Below are positions 27,148 to 35,579 of a stretch of 64,000 nt of DNA, in pieces. The DNA is taken from the NCBI RefSeq assembly GCF_051388915.1, contig NZ_JBPKBH010000028.1, positions 1 through 64,000 of the forward strand. Direction: 5' to 3'. Each line of letters starts with the position of its first letter. Position 1 is the first letter of the stretch. This DNA is from Yinghuangia sp051388915 (GTDB lineage: Bacteria > Actinomycetota > Actinomycetes > Streptomycetales > Streptomycetaceae). A program made the translations under genes and the position numbers. Under the pieces are notes generated by a model. It saw only the letters and a list, made by a program, of their open reading frames with translations, did no database searches and had not been told where the DNA came from.

Positions 27148-27305
27148 GGGATCTCCCGCGCTCGGCGGCCGACCCGGGACTCCGCGCCCCGGGTTGAATA
27201 GTCTGGGGCTCCCCGCGACCGAAAACGGGGACATGGCCCGGGCGGCCGGAGGCGGGACCTGGGGGCAGGACCCCGACATCCTCCGGATGATCGGAAGGAC
27301 CAGCG

Positions 27306-30300
27306 GTGAGCAGCGAGCAGGACGGCACACACGTCGAGACCCCGACGGACGAGGAAGAGGAGTGGTCGGGCCCTGACTTCACCATGCCCTCGTGGTACGG
27401 GCAGTCCTCGGGGCACGGCTCCGTCGCGGCGATGCCCGCACCCAGCGGCGAACCGCTGCAAGGACCTCCGCCGTACGTGGGCCCGGTCGCGCCCGACGAG
27501 GTGACGGAGAGCCGGCGTCCGGACACGCCCGGCCGCTTCGGCGCCGATGCCGCTCCGCCGCTCAGTTGGACGCCGCCGGAGGTCGCGTCTCCCGCGGGGG
27601 GAGCCGCGCACGCCGCCGGACACGGACATGCGGAGAGCCAAGGCCGCGCGGAGGAGCAGGGATACGTGGCAGACCAAGGACGTCCCGAGGAACAGGCGGG
27701 CCAGGCCGGGCAGCACGAGCCGTTCGACGCGAGCGACCACCCGCAGGAACCGTCCCCCGCCCATCCGGACAACCAGGGCCCCACGCGCCTGCTGCCACGC
27801 ATAACGGATGACATGCCGCCTCCCCCGGGATACCAGGGCGGGCCGCTGCCGCCCGGTGCCCCGCCGCGCCCGACCACCCCACCGGTCATTCCGCCGCAGC
27901 CGCCCGCGGTTCCCTCGTGGACGCCGCCGGGGCAGGACGGGGGGCAGGACCACTGGTACCGCTCGGGCTCGGCCCCGGCGCCGTCGCCCGCGCCCAACCC
28001 CGGGTACCAACAGCCGCAGCAAGCCCCGCAGTACGAGTCGCCGTACGGTCAGCAGGACTGGCAGCAGCAGGCACCCGGCACCTACGTCCCGCAACAGCAG
28101 CCTGCGCCGGAGGCGGGCGGGCACCCGTACGCGCCGCCGGCGCAGACGCCGTACGACCAGTACGGCGAGCCCTCGCCCCTCTACACGCCACGCCCTGACC
28201 TGAGTGCGTTCCCTCCCCCACAGCCGCACGCCGCGCGACCGCACGACGTGCAGTCCGACGATGGGCAGGCGAACGACGGGCAGTCCGACGACGAGCAGCC
28301 GCCCGCCGATTCGCCCTGGGCCGGGAACTGGACGCCGCGCGCGGAGGCCGCGGACGCCGAGCCCGAGAATGAGCCGGAGTCGACCCCCGAGCCTCCCGGT
28401 GACGACGCCCAGGACGCCGAACCGCGCCTCGGCGGGGTGAGTCTGGAACGGGAGAAGGCACCCGACGCGACGGACGTCGACCCGCACGCGTCCGCGATCG
28501 AGCCCGGACACGAGGACGCCGCCGACACCGAGGCCGCGGACCCCGAAGCCGACACGACGGACGCCGCGGAAGCGGAAGCCGACGTAGCGGAAGGCAACGT
28601 CTACACCAGCGCCGACCGCGACGCGCTCCGCGAACTCTTCAGGGACACGGAACCTGCGAGTGATGCGAGTTCGGGCGAGGCGACGGACGCGTCCGAGGCC
28701 GACTCCACGCCGGAGCCGCCGACCGAGACGTCTCCGGCCGACGAGCCCCCGTCCGACGACGAGGAGCCACCTGCGGCCGCCGAGACGGACGACAGCGCGA
28801 ACGAGCCCCATTCCGGGCTGGGTTCCAACCCCGGCGCCGCGCAGCCGTGGAGCCCGCCCGCCCCCGCATCGGTGCCCGCAAGCGGTGGTACGCCCGAACA
28901 CCACGCGCCCGGACCGCAGTTCGCTGCCGGTCGGCCCGGGACGGACAGCGGCGTACCCGGGGCCCAGCCGCCGCAGTACGCACAGCCCGCCGCTGCGGCA
29001 GGGCAGTTCGACCCGCAGCAGCAGGGCCCGTACGTCCCGCCGCAGGGTCCCGGCGGATCAGGTCCGGGTGTTCCGCAGTACGGGCAGCCGCCCTACCCCG
29101 GGCAGCCGATCCCGGGGCAGAACCCGCAGGCCCCTGGCGTCCCGTCCGGATCGCAGCCCGGCCAGTACGCCCCGCAGGCCCCGGGCGCCGCCCCGCAGCC
29201 GGGGTACGCACAGCAACACGGTCAGCCGCAGCAGCCCGGGTACCCGCAGAACCCCGGCGGGACGCAAGGCGCCTCCGCGGCCCCGGTCGCACCGAACGCT
29301 CCGAACGCCCCGTTCCCGCAAGGCGGTCGGGCCGAGCCCGCGCACGGCCGGCCCGGTACCGGCGGCGCCTGGCAGGCACCCGCTCAGGGAGCCCCGGCGT
29401 CGGTGCCGCCGCAGGGCGACGGCTCGGGCCCGGGCGTACCCCCGCAGGCGCAGGCACCGGCACCGGCACCGGCACAAGCGGTGCCCGACGACGCGTCGGC
29501 CGCACCGTACGGCCAAGGCCCGCTGGCGCCGCCGCAGGGCGCCCCGTTGGCCTACCCGCAGCCGGGTCAGCCTGGGCACCAGAGTCAGCCCGGGCAACCC
29601 GGCGGCCCCGGCCAGGTGGGCCAACCCGGCCACGCCCCACAACCGGGTCACCCCGAACAGCCCGGCCACCCCGGAGCGTCCGGCCGGCAAGCCCAACAAC
29701 CGCAGCAAGCCCAACAACCCCAGCAGCCCCAGCAAGGCCAGCCGGCCCAACACGGACAGCCCCCGCACGCAGCCCAGCCGCAAGCGGCCCAGGCGGCCCA
29801 ATCCCCCCAGGCACCGAACATGGCCTGGGGTCCCGACCCCTCCGCCGCCCCGCAGCGCACGGTCGGGGGTGCCCCGCTGGGCTACACCGCCGCTGTGGAG
29901 CTGAGTTCGGACCGCCTCCTGCGCCGCCAACCGCAGGCGAAGCGGACCGGCTCGCGCTTCCGGATCGGCGGGCGGGCCGCCGAGGCCGCCCGTGCCGAAC
30001 GGCTTGCGCGCATCCGCACACCCGTCCTGGACTGCTACCGCATCGCCGTCATCAGCCTCAAGGGCGGCGTCGGCAAGACCACGACCACCACGGCCCTCGG
30101 CGCGACCCTCGCGACCGAGCGCCAGGACCGTGTGATCGCCATCGACGCCAACCCGGACGCTGGCACCCTCGGCCGCCGCGTGCGACGCGAGACGGGCGCC
30201 ACGATCCGTGACCTGGTGACCGCGCTCCCGCGCCTGCACAGCTACATGGACATACGCCGCTTCACCTCGCAGGCGACCAGCGGCCTCGAAATCCTGGCCA

Positions 30301-31160
30301 ACGACGTCGACCCGGCGGTCTCCACGACGTTCGACGACGCGGACTACCGGGCCGTGATCGACGTGCTCGGCAAGCAGTACCCGATCATCCTGACCGACTC
30401 GGGGACCGGCCTGCTCTACAGCGCGATGCGCGGAGTCCTGGACCTGGCCCACCAGTTGATCGTGATCAGCACCCCGAGCGTGGACGGCGCGACGAGCGCC
30501 AGCACCACACTCGACTGGCTGGTGGCGCACGGCTATTCGGACCTCGTCGAACGCAGCATCACCGTCATCTCCGGTGTGCGCGAGAGCGGCCGGGTCGTCA
30601 AGACCGAGGACATAGTCGCGCACTTCGAGACGCGCTGCCGCGCGGTGGTCGTCGTACCGTTCGACGAACACCTGTCGGCCGGCGCGGAGTTGGACCTGGA
30701 CCTGATGCGGCCGAAGACGCGCGAGGCGTACTTCGAGCTCGCGGCGCTGGTCGCCGAGGACTTCGGCCGCACCGCGCCGACCGACGAGCCGTGGCTGCAA
30801 AACGCCTGGGCGCCCGCGCAGCAGCAGTACGCCGCCCAGGGGCAGCCGTGGCCGCAGCAGCCGTACCAGCAACAGCCTCCGCAGCAGACCCAGCAACAGG
30901 CCCAGCACCCGCAGCCCGAGCAGGGCCAACACCCGGGCCAGTACCAGGGCCAGTACCAGGGCCAGCCTTCCGGGCAGCAGCAGTACGCCCAGCCCTACCC
31001 GGCCCAGCAGCCGCCGTACGCCGGACAGCCCTGGCCGCAACAGCAGGACGCCGCACCGCAGTACCAACAACCGCAACAGCCGCAACCGCAACCAGGCCAG
31101 CCGCAGGCACCGCAACAACACGAACACCAGCAGCAGCAACAACCCCCGCAACAAGGCTGA
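27306..31160 (+). CDS. EspI-like MinD/ParA ATPase with giant Pro/Gln-rich extensions
   Basis: 1284 residues. The first 870 or so are low complexity: acidic Glu/Asp/Ala-rich around 330-500, then Pro/Gln/Gly-rich. A SIMIBI-class ATPase follows with deviant Walker A KGGVGKTT (919-926), DANPDAGTLGRR and a hydrophobic Walker B in YPIILTDSGTG. After about 1160 comes a second Gln/Pro-rich tail full of QQ, YQGQ and PQQ runs. This is the architecture of EspI of mycobacterial ESX-1, a nucleotide-dependent regulator with a proline-rich N-terminus. GTG 27306 follows GGAAGGACC. The hairpin at 31180-31215 closes the unit. Function in secretion control is inferred from architecture and position. Confidence 0.85.
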   Translation: MSSEQDGTHVETPTDEEEEWSGPDFTMPSWYGQSSGHGSVAAMPAPSGEPLQGPPPYVGPVAPDEVTESRRPDTPGRFGADAAPPLSWTPPEVASPAGGAAHAAGHGHAESQGRAEEQGYVADQGRPEEQAGQAGQHEPFDASDHPQEPSPAHPDNQGPTRLLPRITDDMPPPPGYQGGPLPPGAPPRPTTPPVIPPQPPAVPSWTPPGQDGGQDHWYRSGSAPAPSPAPNPGYQQPQQAPQYESPYGQQDWQQQAPGTYVPQQQPAPEAGGHPYAPPAQTPYDQYGEPSPLYTPRPDLSAFPPPQPHAARPHDVQSDDGQANDGQSDDEQPPADSPWAGNWTPRAEAADAEPENEPESTPEPPGDDAQDAEPRLGGVSLEREKAPDATDVDPHASAIEPGHEDAADTEAADPEADTTDAAEAEADVAEGNVYTSADRDALRELFRDTEPASDASSGEATDASEADSTPEPPTETSPADEPPSDDEEPPAAAETDDSANEPHSGLGSNPGAAQPWSPPAPASVPASGGTPEHHAPGPQFAAGRPGTDSGVPGAQPPQYAQPAAAAGQFDPQQQGPYVPPQGPGGSGPGVPQYGQPPYPGQPIPGQNPQAPGVPSGSQPGQYAPQAPGAAPQPGYAQQHGQPQQPGYPQNPGGTQGASAAPVAPNAPNAPFPQGGRAEPAHGRPGTGGAWQAPAQGAPASVPPQGDGSGPGVPPQAQAPAPAPAQAVPDDASAAPYGQGPLAPPQGAPLAYPQPGQPGHQSQPGQPGGPGQVGQPGHAPQPGHPEQPGHPGASGRQAQQPQQAQQPQQPQQGQPAQHGQPPHAAQPQAAQAAQSPQAPNMAWGPDPSAAPQRTVGGAPLGYTAAVELSSDRLLRRQPQAKRTGSRFRIGGRAAEAARAERLARIRTPVLDCYRIAVISLKGGVGKTTTTTALGATLATERQDRVIAIDANPDAGTLGRRVRRETGATIRDLVTALPRLHSYMDIRRFTSQATSGLEILANDVDPAVSTTFDDADYRAVIDVLGKQYPIILTDSGTGLLYSAMRGVLDLAHQLIVISTPSVDGATSASTTLDWLVAHGYSDLVERSITVISGVRESGRVVKTEDIVAHFETRCRAVVVVPFDEHLSAGAELDLDLMRPKTREAYFELAALVAEDFGRTAPTDEPWLQNAWAPAQQQYAAQGQPWPQQPYQQQPPQQTQQQAQHPQPEQGQHPGQYQGQYQGQPSGQQQYAQPYPAQQPPYAGQPWPQQQDAAPQYQQPQQPQPQPGQPQAPQQHEHQQQQQPPQQG

Positions 31161-31179
31161 CCCACAGCTCGCGACACAA

Positions 31180-31215
31180 CGAAGGGCTCCCACCATTTCC
31201 GGTGGGAGCCCTTCG
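31180..31215. terminator. Bidirectional hairpin between EspI-like gene and ribF
   Basis: A perfect 15-bp stem (31180-31194 and 31201-31215) with loop ATTTCC lies 20 bases after the plus-strand stop and 64 bases after the convergent ribF stop. No long T run, as is usual in actinomycetes. Confidence 0.85.
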
Positions 31216-31278
31216 CCGTGGTCCGTCGTGCGGCGGCAACGCCACCCGCATCAAAGGCAGTTACCCGCGCTCAGCGCC

Positions 31279-32226
31279 TCACGCAGCCGCGGAGTCGTAA
31301 GCGTCCACGAGGTCGCGAGCCCGCTTCACGTCGTCGGCCATACGCTCCAGCAGGGCGTCGATCGAGTCGAACTTCTCCATGCCGCGCAGCCAGGCCAGGA
31401 ATTCGACGCTCACGTGCACGCCGTACAGATCCAGGTCGGTCCGGTCGATCGCGTACGCCTCGACCCGCCGCTCCGTCCCGTCGAACGTCGGGTTGCTGCC
31501 GACCGAGATCGCGGCCGGCAGCCGCTCGTCGTCGATGACGAGCCAGCCCGCGTACACGCCGTCGCCGGGGATCGCGGTGTAGGGCAGGGTCTCCAGATTG
31601 GCCGTGGGGTACCCGAGTTCGCGTCCGCGCTGGTCGCCGCGCACCACGACGCCCTCGACACGGTGCGGGCGGCCGAGCACTTCCCGGGCCCCGTCCACGT
31701 CGCCGTCCGCCACCAGCCCGCGCACGACGGTCGAGGAGAACACCCGGTCGCCGTCGGTGAAGAGCTCCGGCTCGACGACGGTGAAGTCGTACTGCTCCCC
31801 GAGGCGTTCGAGCAGTTCGACGTTGCCGGTGGCCTTGTGGCCGAAGCGGAAGTTGGCTCCCTCGACCACGACCTGGGCGTGCAGCGCGTCGACCAGCACC
31901 TGGCGCACGAAGTCGGACGCGTCCAGCCGCGAGAACTCCAGCGTGAAGGGCAGGATCAGCACCGCGTCGACGCCGAGATCGGCCATCAGCCGGGCGCGCC
32001 GGTGGTGAGGCGCGAGCAGCGGAGGGTGGCTGCCGGGGCGTACCACCTCACTCGGGTGCGGGTCGAATGTGACCACGACCGACGGGATTCCGCGCTCGCG
32101 GGCGATCTCCACGGCCTGGCCGATCACGCGCTGGTGCCCGCGGTGCACACCGTCGTAGGACCCGATGGTGACAACGGAACGGCCCCAATCGGATGGGACA
32201 TCCTCCAAGCCACGCCAGCGCTGCAC
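31279..32226 (-). CDS. ribF: Bifunctional riboflavin kinase / FAD synthetase
   Basis: Makes FMN and FAD from riboflavin. The N-terminal nucleotidyltransferase domain carries SYDGVHRGHQRVI near residue 23 and FDPHP; the C-terminal flavokinase domain has GRELGYPTANLE and SVGSNPTFDG. 315 residues is normal. GTG 32226 has AAGGAG seven bases upstream. It is the last gene of the rimP-infB-truB run, 191 bp after truB, a gap wide enough for its own promoter; no FMN riboswitch is seen. Confidence 0.95.
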   Translation of the reverse strand: MQRWRGLEDVPSDWGRSVVTIGSYDGVHRGHQRVIGQAVEIARERGIPSVVVTFDPHPSEVVRPGSHPPLLAPHHRRARLMADLGVDAVLILPFTLEFSRLDASDFVRQVLVDALHAQVVVEGANFRFGHKATGNVELLERLGEQYDFTVVEPELFTDGDRVFSSTVVRGLVADGDVDGAREVLGRPHRVEGVVVRGDQRGRELGYPTANLETLPYTAIPGDGVYAGWLVIDDERLPAAISVGSNPTFDGTERRVEAYAIDRTDLDLYGVHVSVEFLAWLRGMEKFDSIDALLERMADDVKRARDLVDAYDSAAA

Positions 32227-32417
32227 CTGACCGCTCCTTGTTCCTGTGACGGTTCCTGCGACCGTACCTGTGGCGGTTGCCCTGGGACCGCCGCCCGGGC
32301 CTTCCCTCGAAGGGAATCCCGCGGCACCGGGGACCGCCGCAGGACCAAGCCTGCCATGCGCCGACCGGCGCGCTCGATCGGGCCCGGCCTCCCGCGGGTC
32401 GCCGGGGCCGGGCCGGT

Positions 32418-33332
32418 TCAGCCGACGAACACCGCGATGGGCTTGGCCTGCCCCTGCTTCTCCTCCACGAGGGCCAGGAAGGCGCCGTCGGGGGCGAAGA
32501 CGGCCACGGGCCCGTCCGCCGCCCCCTCGGCCTTCCCCTCGGCCTTCAGGCGGCCGCCATGGGCCACCAGGCGGGCTTCGTCGGCGGTGACGTCCCGGCG
32601 CGGGAAGGCCGCGGCCGCGGCGTCGGCGATGGGCAGCACGGAGAAGGACTCCTCCAACTGCTCCAGGGTGCGCGCGCCGTCGATCCCGTACGGGCCGACC
32701 GCGGTGCGGCGCAGCATCGTGAGGTGCCCGCCCACGCCCAGGTGCGCGCCCAGGTCCCGGGCCAGCGCGCGGATGTACGTGCCGGACGAGCACGTGACGG
32801 TGACGTCCAGGTCGACGAGGTCCGCGTCCCGCCGCATGTCGTGCACGTCGAACCGGGAGACGGTCACCGGCCGCGCGGCGAGCTCGACTTCCTCGCCCTG
32901 TCGCACGCGCGCGTAGGAGCGCTTGCCGTCGACCTTGATCGCCGACACCTTCGACGGAACCTGCATGATGGCGCCGGTCAGCCCGGCGATGCCGGCGTCC
33001 ACGGCCTCGCGCGTCACCCCGCCCGCGGACGCGGTCGCGGTCACCTCGCCCTCGGCGTCGTCGGTGACGGTGGCCTGGCCGAGGCGGATCGTCGCCTCGT
33101 ACGTCTTCTCCGTCAGTGCGAGGTGGCCCAGCAGGCGCGTGGCCTTCTCGATGCCGATGACCAGGACACCGGTGGCCATCGGGTCGAGGGTCCCGGCGTG
33201 GCCCACCCGCCGCGTGCCGGCGATGCGGCGCATGCGGCCGACGACGTCGTGCGAGGTGAGGCCCGCGGGCTTGTCGACGATGACGAGGCCGTCGGGGGGC
33301 GGAGGACCGGCGTTGCGGCGTGGCTTGCTCAT
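32418..33332 (-). CDS. truB: tRNA pseudouridine(55) synthase
   Basis: Isomerises uridine 55 in the T loop of tRNAs. The catalytic aspartate is Asp50 in HAGTLDPMATG, and the N-terminal DGLVIVDKPAGLTSHDVV is the family signature; GKRSYARVRQGEEVE and the C-terminal TruB domain are present. 304 residues. It lies 67 bp after nrnA on the same strand. Confidence 0.96.
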   Translation of the reverse strand: MSKPRRNAGPPPPDGLVIVDKPAGLTSHDVVGRMRRIAGTRRVGHAGTLDPMATGVLVIGIEKATRLLGHLALTEKTYEATIRLGQATVTDDAEGEVTATASAGGVTREAVDAGIAGLTGAIMQVPSKVSAIKVDGKRSYARVRQGEEVELAARPVTVSRFDVHDMRRDADLVDLDVTVTCSSGTYIRALARDLGAHLGVGGHLTMLRRTAVGPYGIDGARTLEQLEESFSVLPIADAAAAAFPRRDVTADEARLVAHGGRLKAEGKAEGAADGPVAVFAPDGAFLALVEEKQGQAKPIAVFVG

Positions 33333-33399
33333 GTGGGTTCCGGGCGGGCTTTCTACGGGACGTTCGGACGGGCAAGGGCAGGCGGTCGGGCGGTTCCGG

Positions 33400-34530
33400 T
33401 CAGGCCGACCCCTCGTCCCGGCGCCGCGCCTCGACGACAGCGGCCTCCAATTGCGCCCGGAAGCGGTCCATCACCGCGTCCAGCGGCTCGTCGGCGGCGG
33501 TGTACCCGGCCGCGTACGCGTGTCCGCCGCCCCCCAGCGCCGCGCACACGCCGCCCAGGTCGACGCGGCCCTTGGAACGCGCGGACACCTGGACGCGGCC
33601 CTTGTCGTCCTCCTTGAGCACCAGCGCGATTTCGGCTTCGGCGCTCTTGCGGACGACGTCGATGACGCCCTCGATCTCGTCGAGACGCACCCCGTACTCG
33701 GCCCGGTCGGCGCGCGTGACCACGGTCCACACCAGGCCCAGGCCGCCCGCCGCCGCGGGTTCGAGGCGGGCCGCGGCGAGGGCGGCGGACAGCACCTTGA
33801 GGTAGCCGAACCGGCACGTGTCCCAGATGGCGCGCGAGATGAGGTCGTGCGGAATGCCGGTGGCCAGCAGGCGAGCCGCCATCGCGTGGGTCTCGGGGGT
33901 CGTCGCGGCGTACTTGAACGACCCGGTGTCGGTGACCAGGCCGGTGTAGAGAGCGGTGGCGACCTCGGCGGTCAGAGTGCCGCCGACGCGGCGCACCAGT
34001 TCCTCGGCGAGCACCGCGGTGGCCGGGGCCGTCACGTCGATCAGGTGGTGGGTGCCGAAGCGCGTGCTGGACGCGTGGTGGTCGACGACCACGAGCGCCC
34101 GCGCGGCCTTGGCCTTGGCCTCGAGAAGGCCGAGCCGGGCGCTGGCCGCGGTGTCGAAGACGATCACCAGGTCCGGCCGGTCCGGCAGTTCGGCGGGCGG
34201 CACCAGCATGTCCAGGCCCGGCAGGAAGGTGAGCGAGGCCGGGACGACGAGCGGGTCGTCCCCGTACGACACGTGCACGTCGCGGCCCTGCGCCCGCAGC
34301 GCGAGGCCGACCGCGAGGGCCGAGCCGAGCGCGTCGCCGTCGGGGCTGATGTGGGCGAGCAGGTCGATGCGGGACGCGGTGGCCACCAGCGCGGCCACCT
34401 CGTCCCAGTCCCGTTCGCCCGGCGGTGTCGGCGGCCCCGCGGGCAGGGCGGACGGGGGCGCCGAGGCGCCGCGCTGGTCCATCGCCTTCGTGGGGCCCGG
34501 GATTCCGGCCGCCGACACCGTGGGGTTCAA
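33400..34530 (-). CDS. nrnA: DHH phosphoesterase NrnA-like (oligoribonuclease/pAp phosphatase)
   Basis: Degrades very short RNAs and 3'-phosphoadenosine phosphate in bacteria lacking some RNases. The DHH domain has SPDGDALGS, FDTA and VVDHHASST; the DHHA1 domain ends with GGGGHAYAAG. 376 residues. TTG 34530 overlaps the rbfA stop as TTGA, with AAGGAGG ten bases upstream; a GTG four codons later is an alternative. Position after rbfA is typical of actinobacteria. Confidence 0.9.
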   Translation of the reverse strand: MNPTVSAAGIPGPTKAMDQRGASAPPSALPAGPPTPPGERDWDEVAALVATASRIDLLAHISPDGDALGSALAVGLALRAQGRDVHVSYGDDPLVVPASLTFLPGLDMLVPPAELPDRPDLVIVFDTAASARLGLLEAKAKAARALVVVDHHASSTRFGTHHLIDVTAPATAVLAEELVRRVGGTLTAEVATALYTGLVTDTGSFKYAATTPETHAMAARLLATGIPHDLISRAIWDTCRFGYLKVLSAALAAARLEPAAAGGLGLVWTVVTRADRAEYGVRLDEIEGVIDVVRKSAEAEIALVLKEDDKGRVQVSARSKGRVDLGGVCAALGGGGHAYAAGYTAADEPLDAVMDRFRAQLEAAVVEARRRDEGSA

Positions 34531-35003
34531 CGCTGCTCGTCCTCCTTCGTGGAGTCCCCGCCGTCCTCGTCGAGGTCGTCGTCCTCGGCCGGAGTGCGGT
34601 ACGGGTCCGCGTCGCCGGCATAGCTGGCACCCGCAGCGGTGAAGCGTACCGCCGCATCGGCCTCCTGCGCCCTGGCAAGCAGCTCATCGATCTGGCGCGC
34701 GTTGTCCGGAACGGCGTCCGCGACGAACGCCAGGCTCGGCGTGTAGCGCACGCCGGTCTGCCGTCCGACCTCGCTGCGGAGGATGCCCTTGGCACTCTCC
34801 AGCGCCGCGGCGCTGGCCTCGCGCTCGGTCTCGTCGCCGAAAACCGTGTAGAACACCGTGGCTTCCCGCAGGTCGCCGGTCACCCGGGCGTCGGTGATGG
34901 TGACGAAGCCCAGGCGGGGGTCCTTGATCCGCCGGTCCAGCGTCTCGGCCACCACGACCTTGATGCGGTCCGCCAGTTTGCGCGCCCGCGCGGTGTCGGT
35001 CAC
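34527..35003 (-). CDS. rbfA: 30S ribosome-binding factor A
   Basis: Helps mature the 16S rRNA 5' end of small subunits; KH-type fold. The conserved start RKLADRIKVVVAETLDRRIKDPRLGFVTIT and the helix-kink region PSLAFVADAVPDNARQIDELL are present. An acidic, Asp/Glu-rich tail after residue 130 is common in actinobacterial versions. 158 residues. It sits 37 bp after the DUF503 gene and is coupled to nrnA. Confidence 0.95.
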   Translation of the reverse strand: MTDTARARKLADRIKVVVAETLDRRIKDPRLGFVTITDARVTGDLREATVFYTVFGDETEREASAAALESAKGILRSEVGRQTGVRYTPSLAFVADAVPDNARQIDELLARAQEADAAVRFTAAGASYAGDADPYRTPAEDDDLDEDGGDSTKEDEQR

Positions 35004-35040
35004 TGATCCTCCAACTTGGGAGGGCCGTTAGGCCCGGCTA

Positions 35041-35340
35041 TCAATCGTCCTCGCTGAACACCCTGCGGCGGGCGGACAGCAATTGCAGCTCAGGCCGCCC
35101 CGCGACCTGCCGCTCGCACTCGTCCAGCACCTCGGCGCACCGGTCCACGGTCGCGGAGACCACCGCGAGGCCGATCCGGCTGCGCCGATGTAGATCCTGA
35201 TAGTCAACCTCGGCCGCGGCAACGGCATTCTTGCGCTGGAGATCCGCCAGGATCGGGCGGAGCAGCGAACGCTTCTCCTTGAGGGAGTGCACGTCGCCGA
35301 ACAGCAGGTCGAGGGTGATCGTTCCTACGAACACGGGCAT
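35041..35340 (-). CDS. DUF503 domain protein
   Basis: 99 residues, a small conserved protein always found between infB and rbfA in actinobacteria and some Firmicutes (YlxP type); role probably in ribosome assembly but not established. The LFGDVHSLKEKRSLLRPIL motif is diagnostic. ATG 35340 was chosen; GTG one codon earlier is also possible and neither has a strong ribosome site. Separated from infB by 240 bp containing a hairpin, so it may be transcribed partly independently. Confidence 0.88.
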   Translation of the reverse strand: MPVFVGTITLDLLFGDVHSLKEKRSLLRPILADLQRKNAVAAAEVDYQDLHRRSRIGLAVVSATVDRCAEVLDECERQVAGRPELQLLSARRRVFSEDD

Positions 35341-35522
35341 CACGGGCCAGGCGCCCGGGGGCCATCAGGGTGTGCCGCTCACATTTTGAACGGTTCGATG
35401 TGCAGTTGTGTTCCTTGCGTGTGTTGCGGGTGTTTCCGCACACGCGCGTGCTCCCCCACCCACGGATCCGGTCCGCATGTCGGCCGGGCGAGGACCGCGG
35501 GAGGGAGCGGTGCAACGGAGAA

Positions 35523-35553
35523 CCCTCCGCGCCGACGATGTCGACGCGGAGGG
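35523..35553 (-). terminator. Hairpin after infB
   Basis: A 9-bp stem (35523-35531 with 35545-35553) continues past one mismatch into 4 more pairs (33-36 with 40-43 of the same block) and a 3-base loop. It lies 27 bases after the infB stop, before the DUF503 gene: probable terminator or attenuator inside the operon. Confidence 0.65.
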
Positions 35554-35579
35554 CACCCGTTGCGGTACTGCCGGAGCCG

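Noticed and set aside
27600..29850. DNA repeats in the EspI-like gene as a mobile or regulatory repeat
   Set aside because: CAG/CCG-rich repetition follows from the Pro/Gln protein composition and stays in frame.
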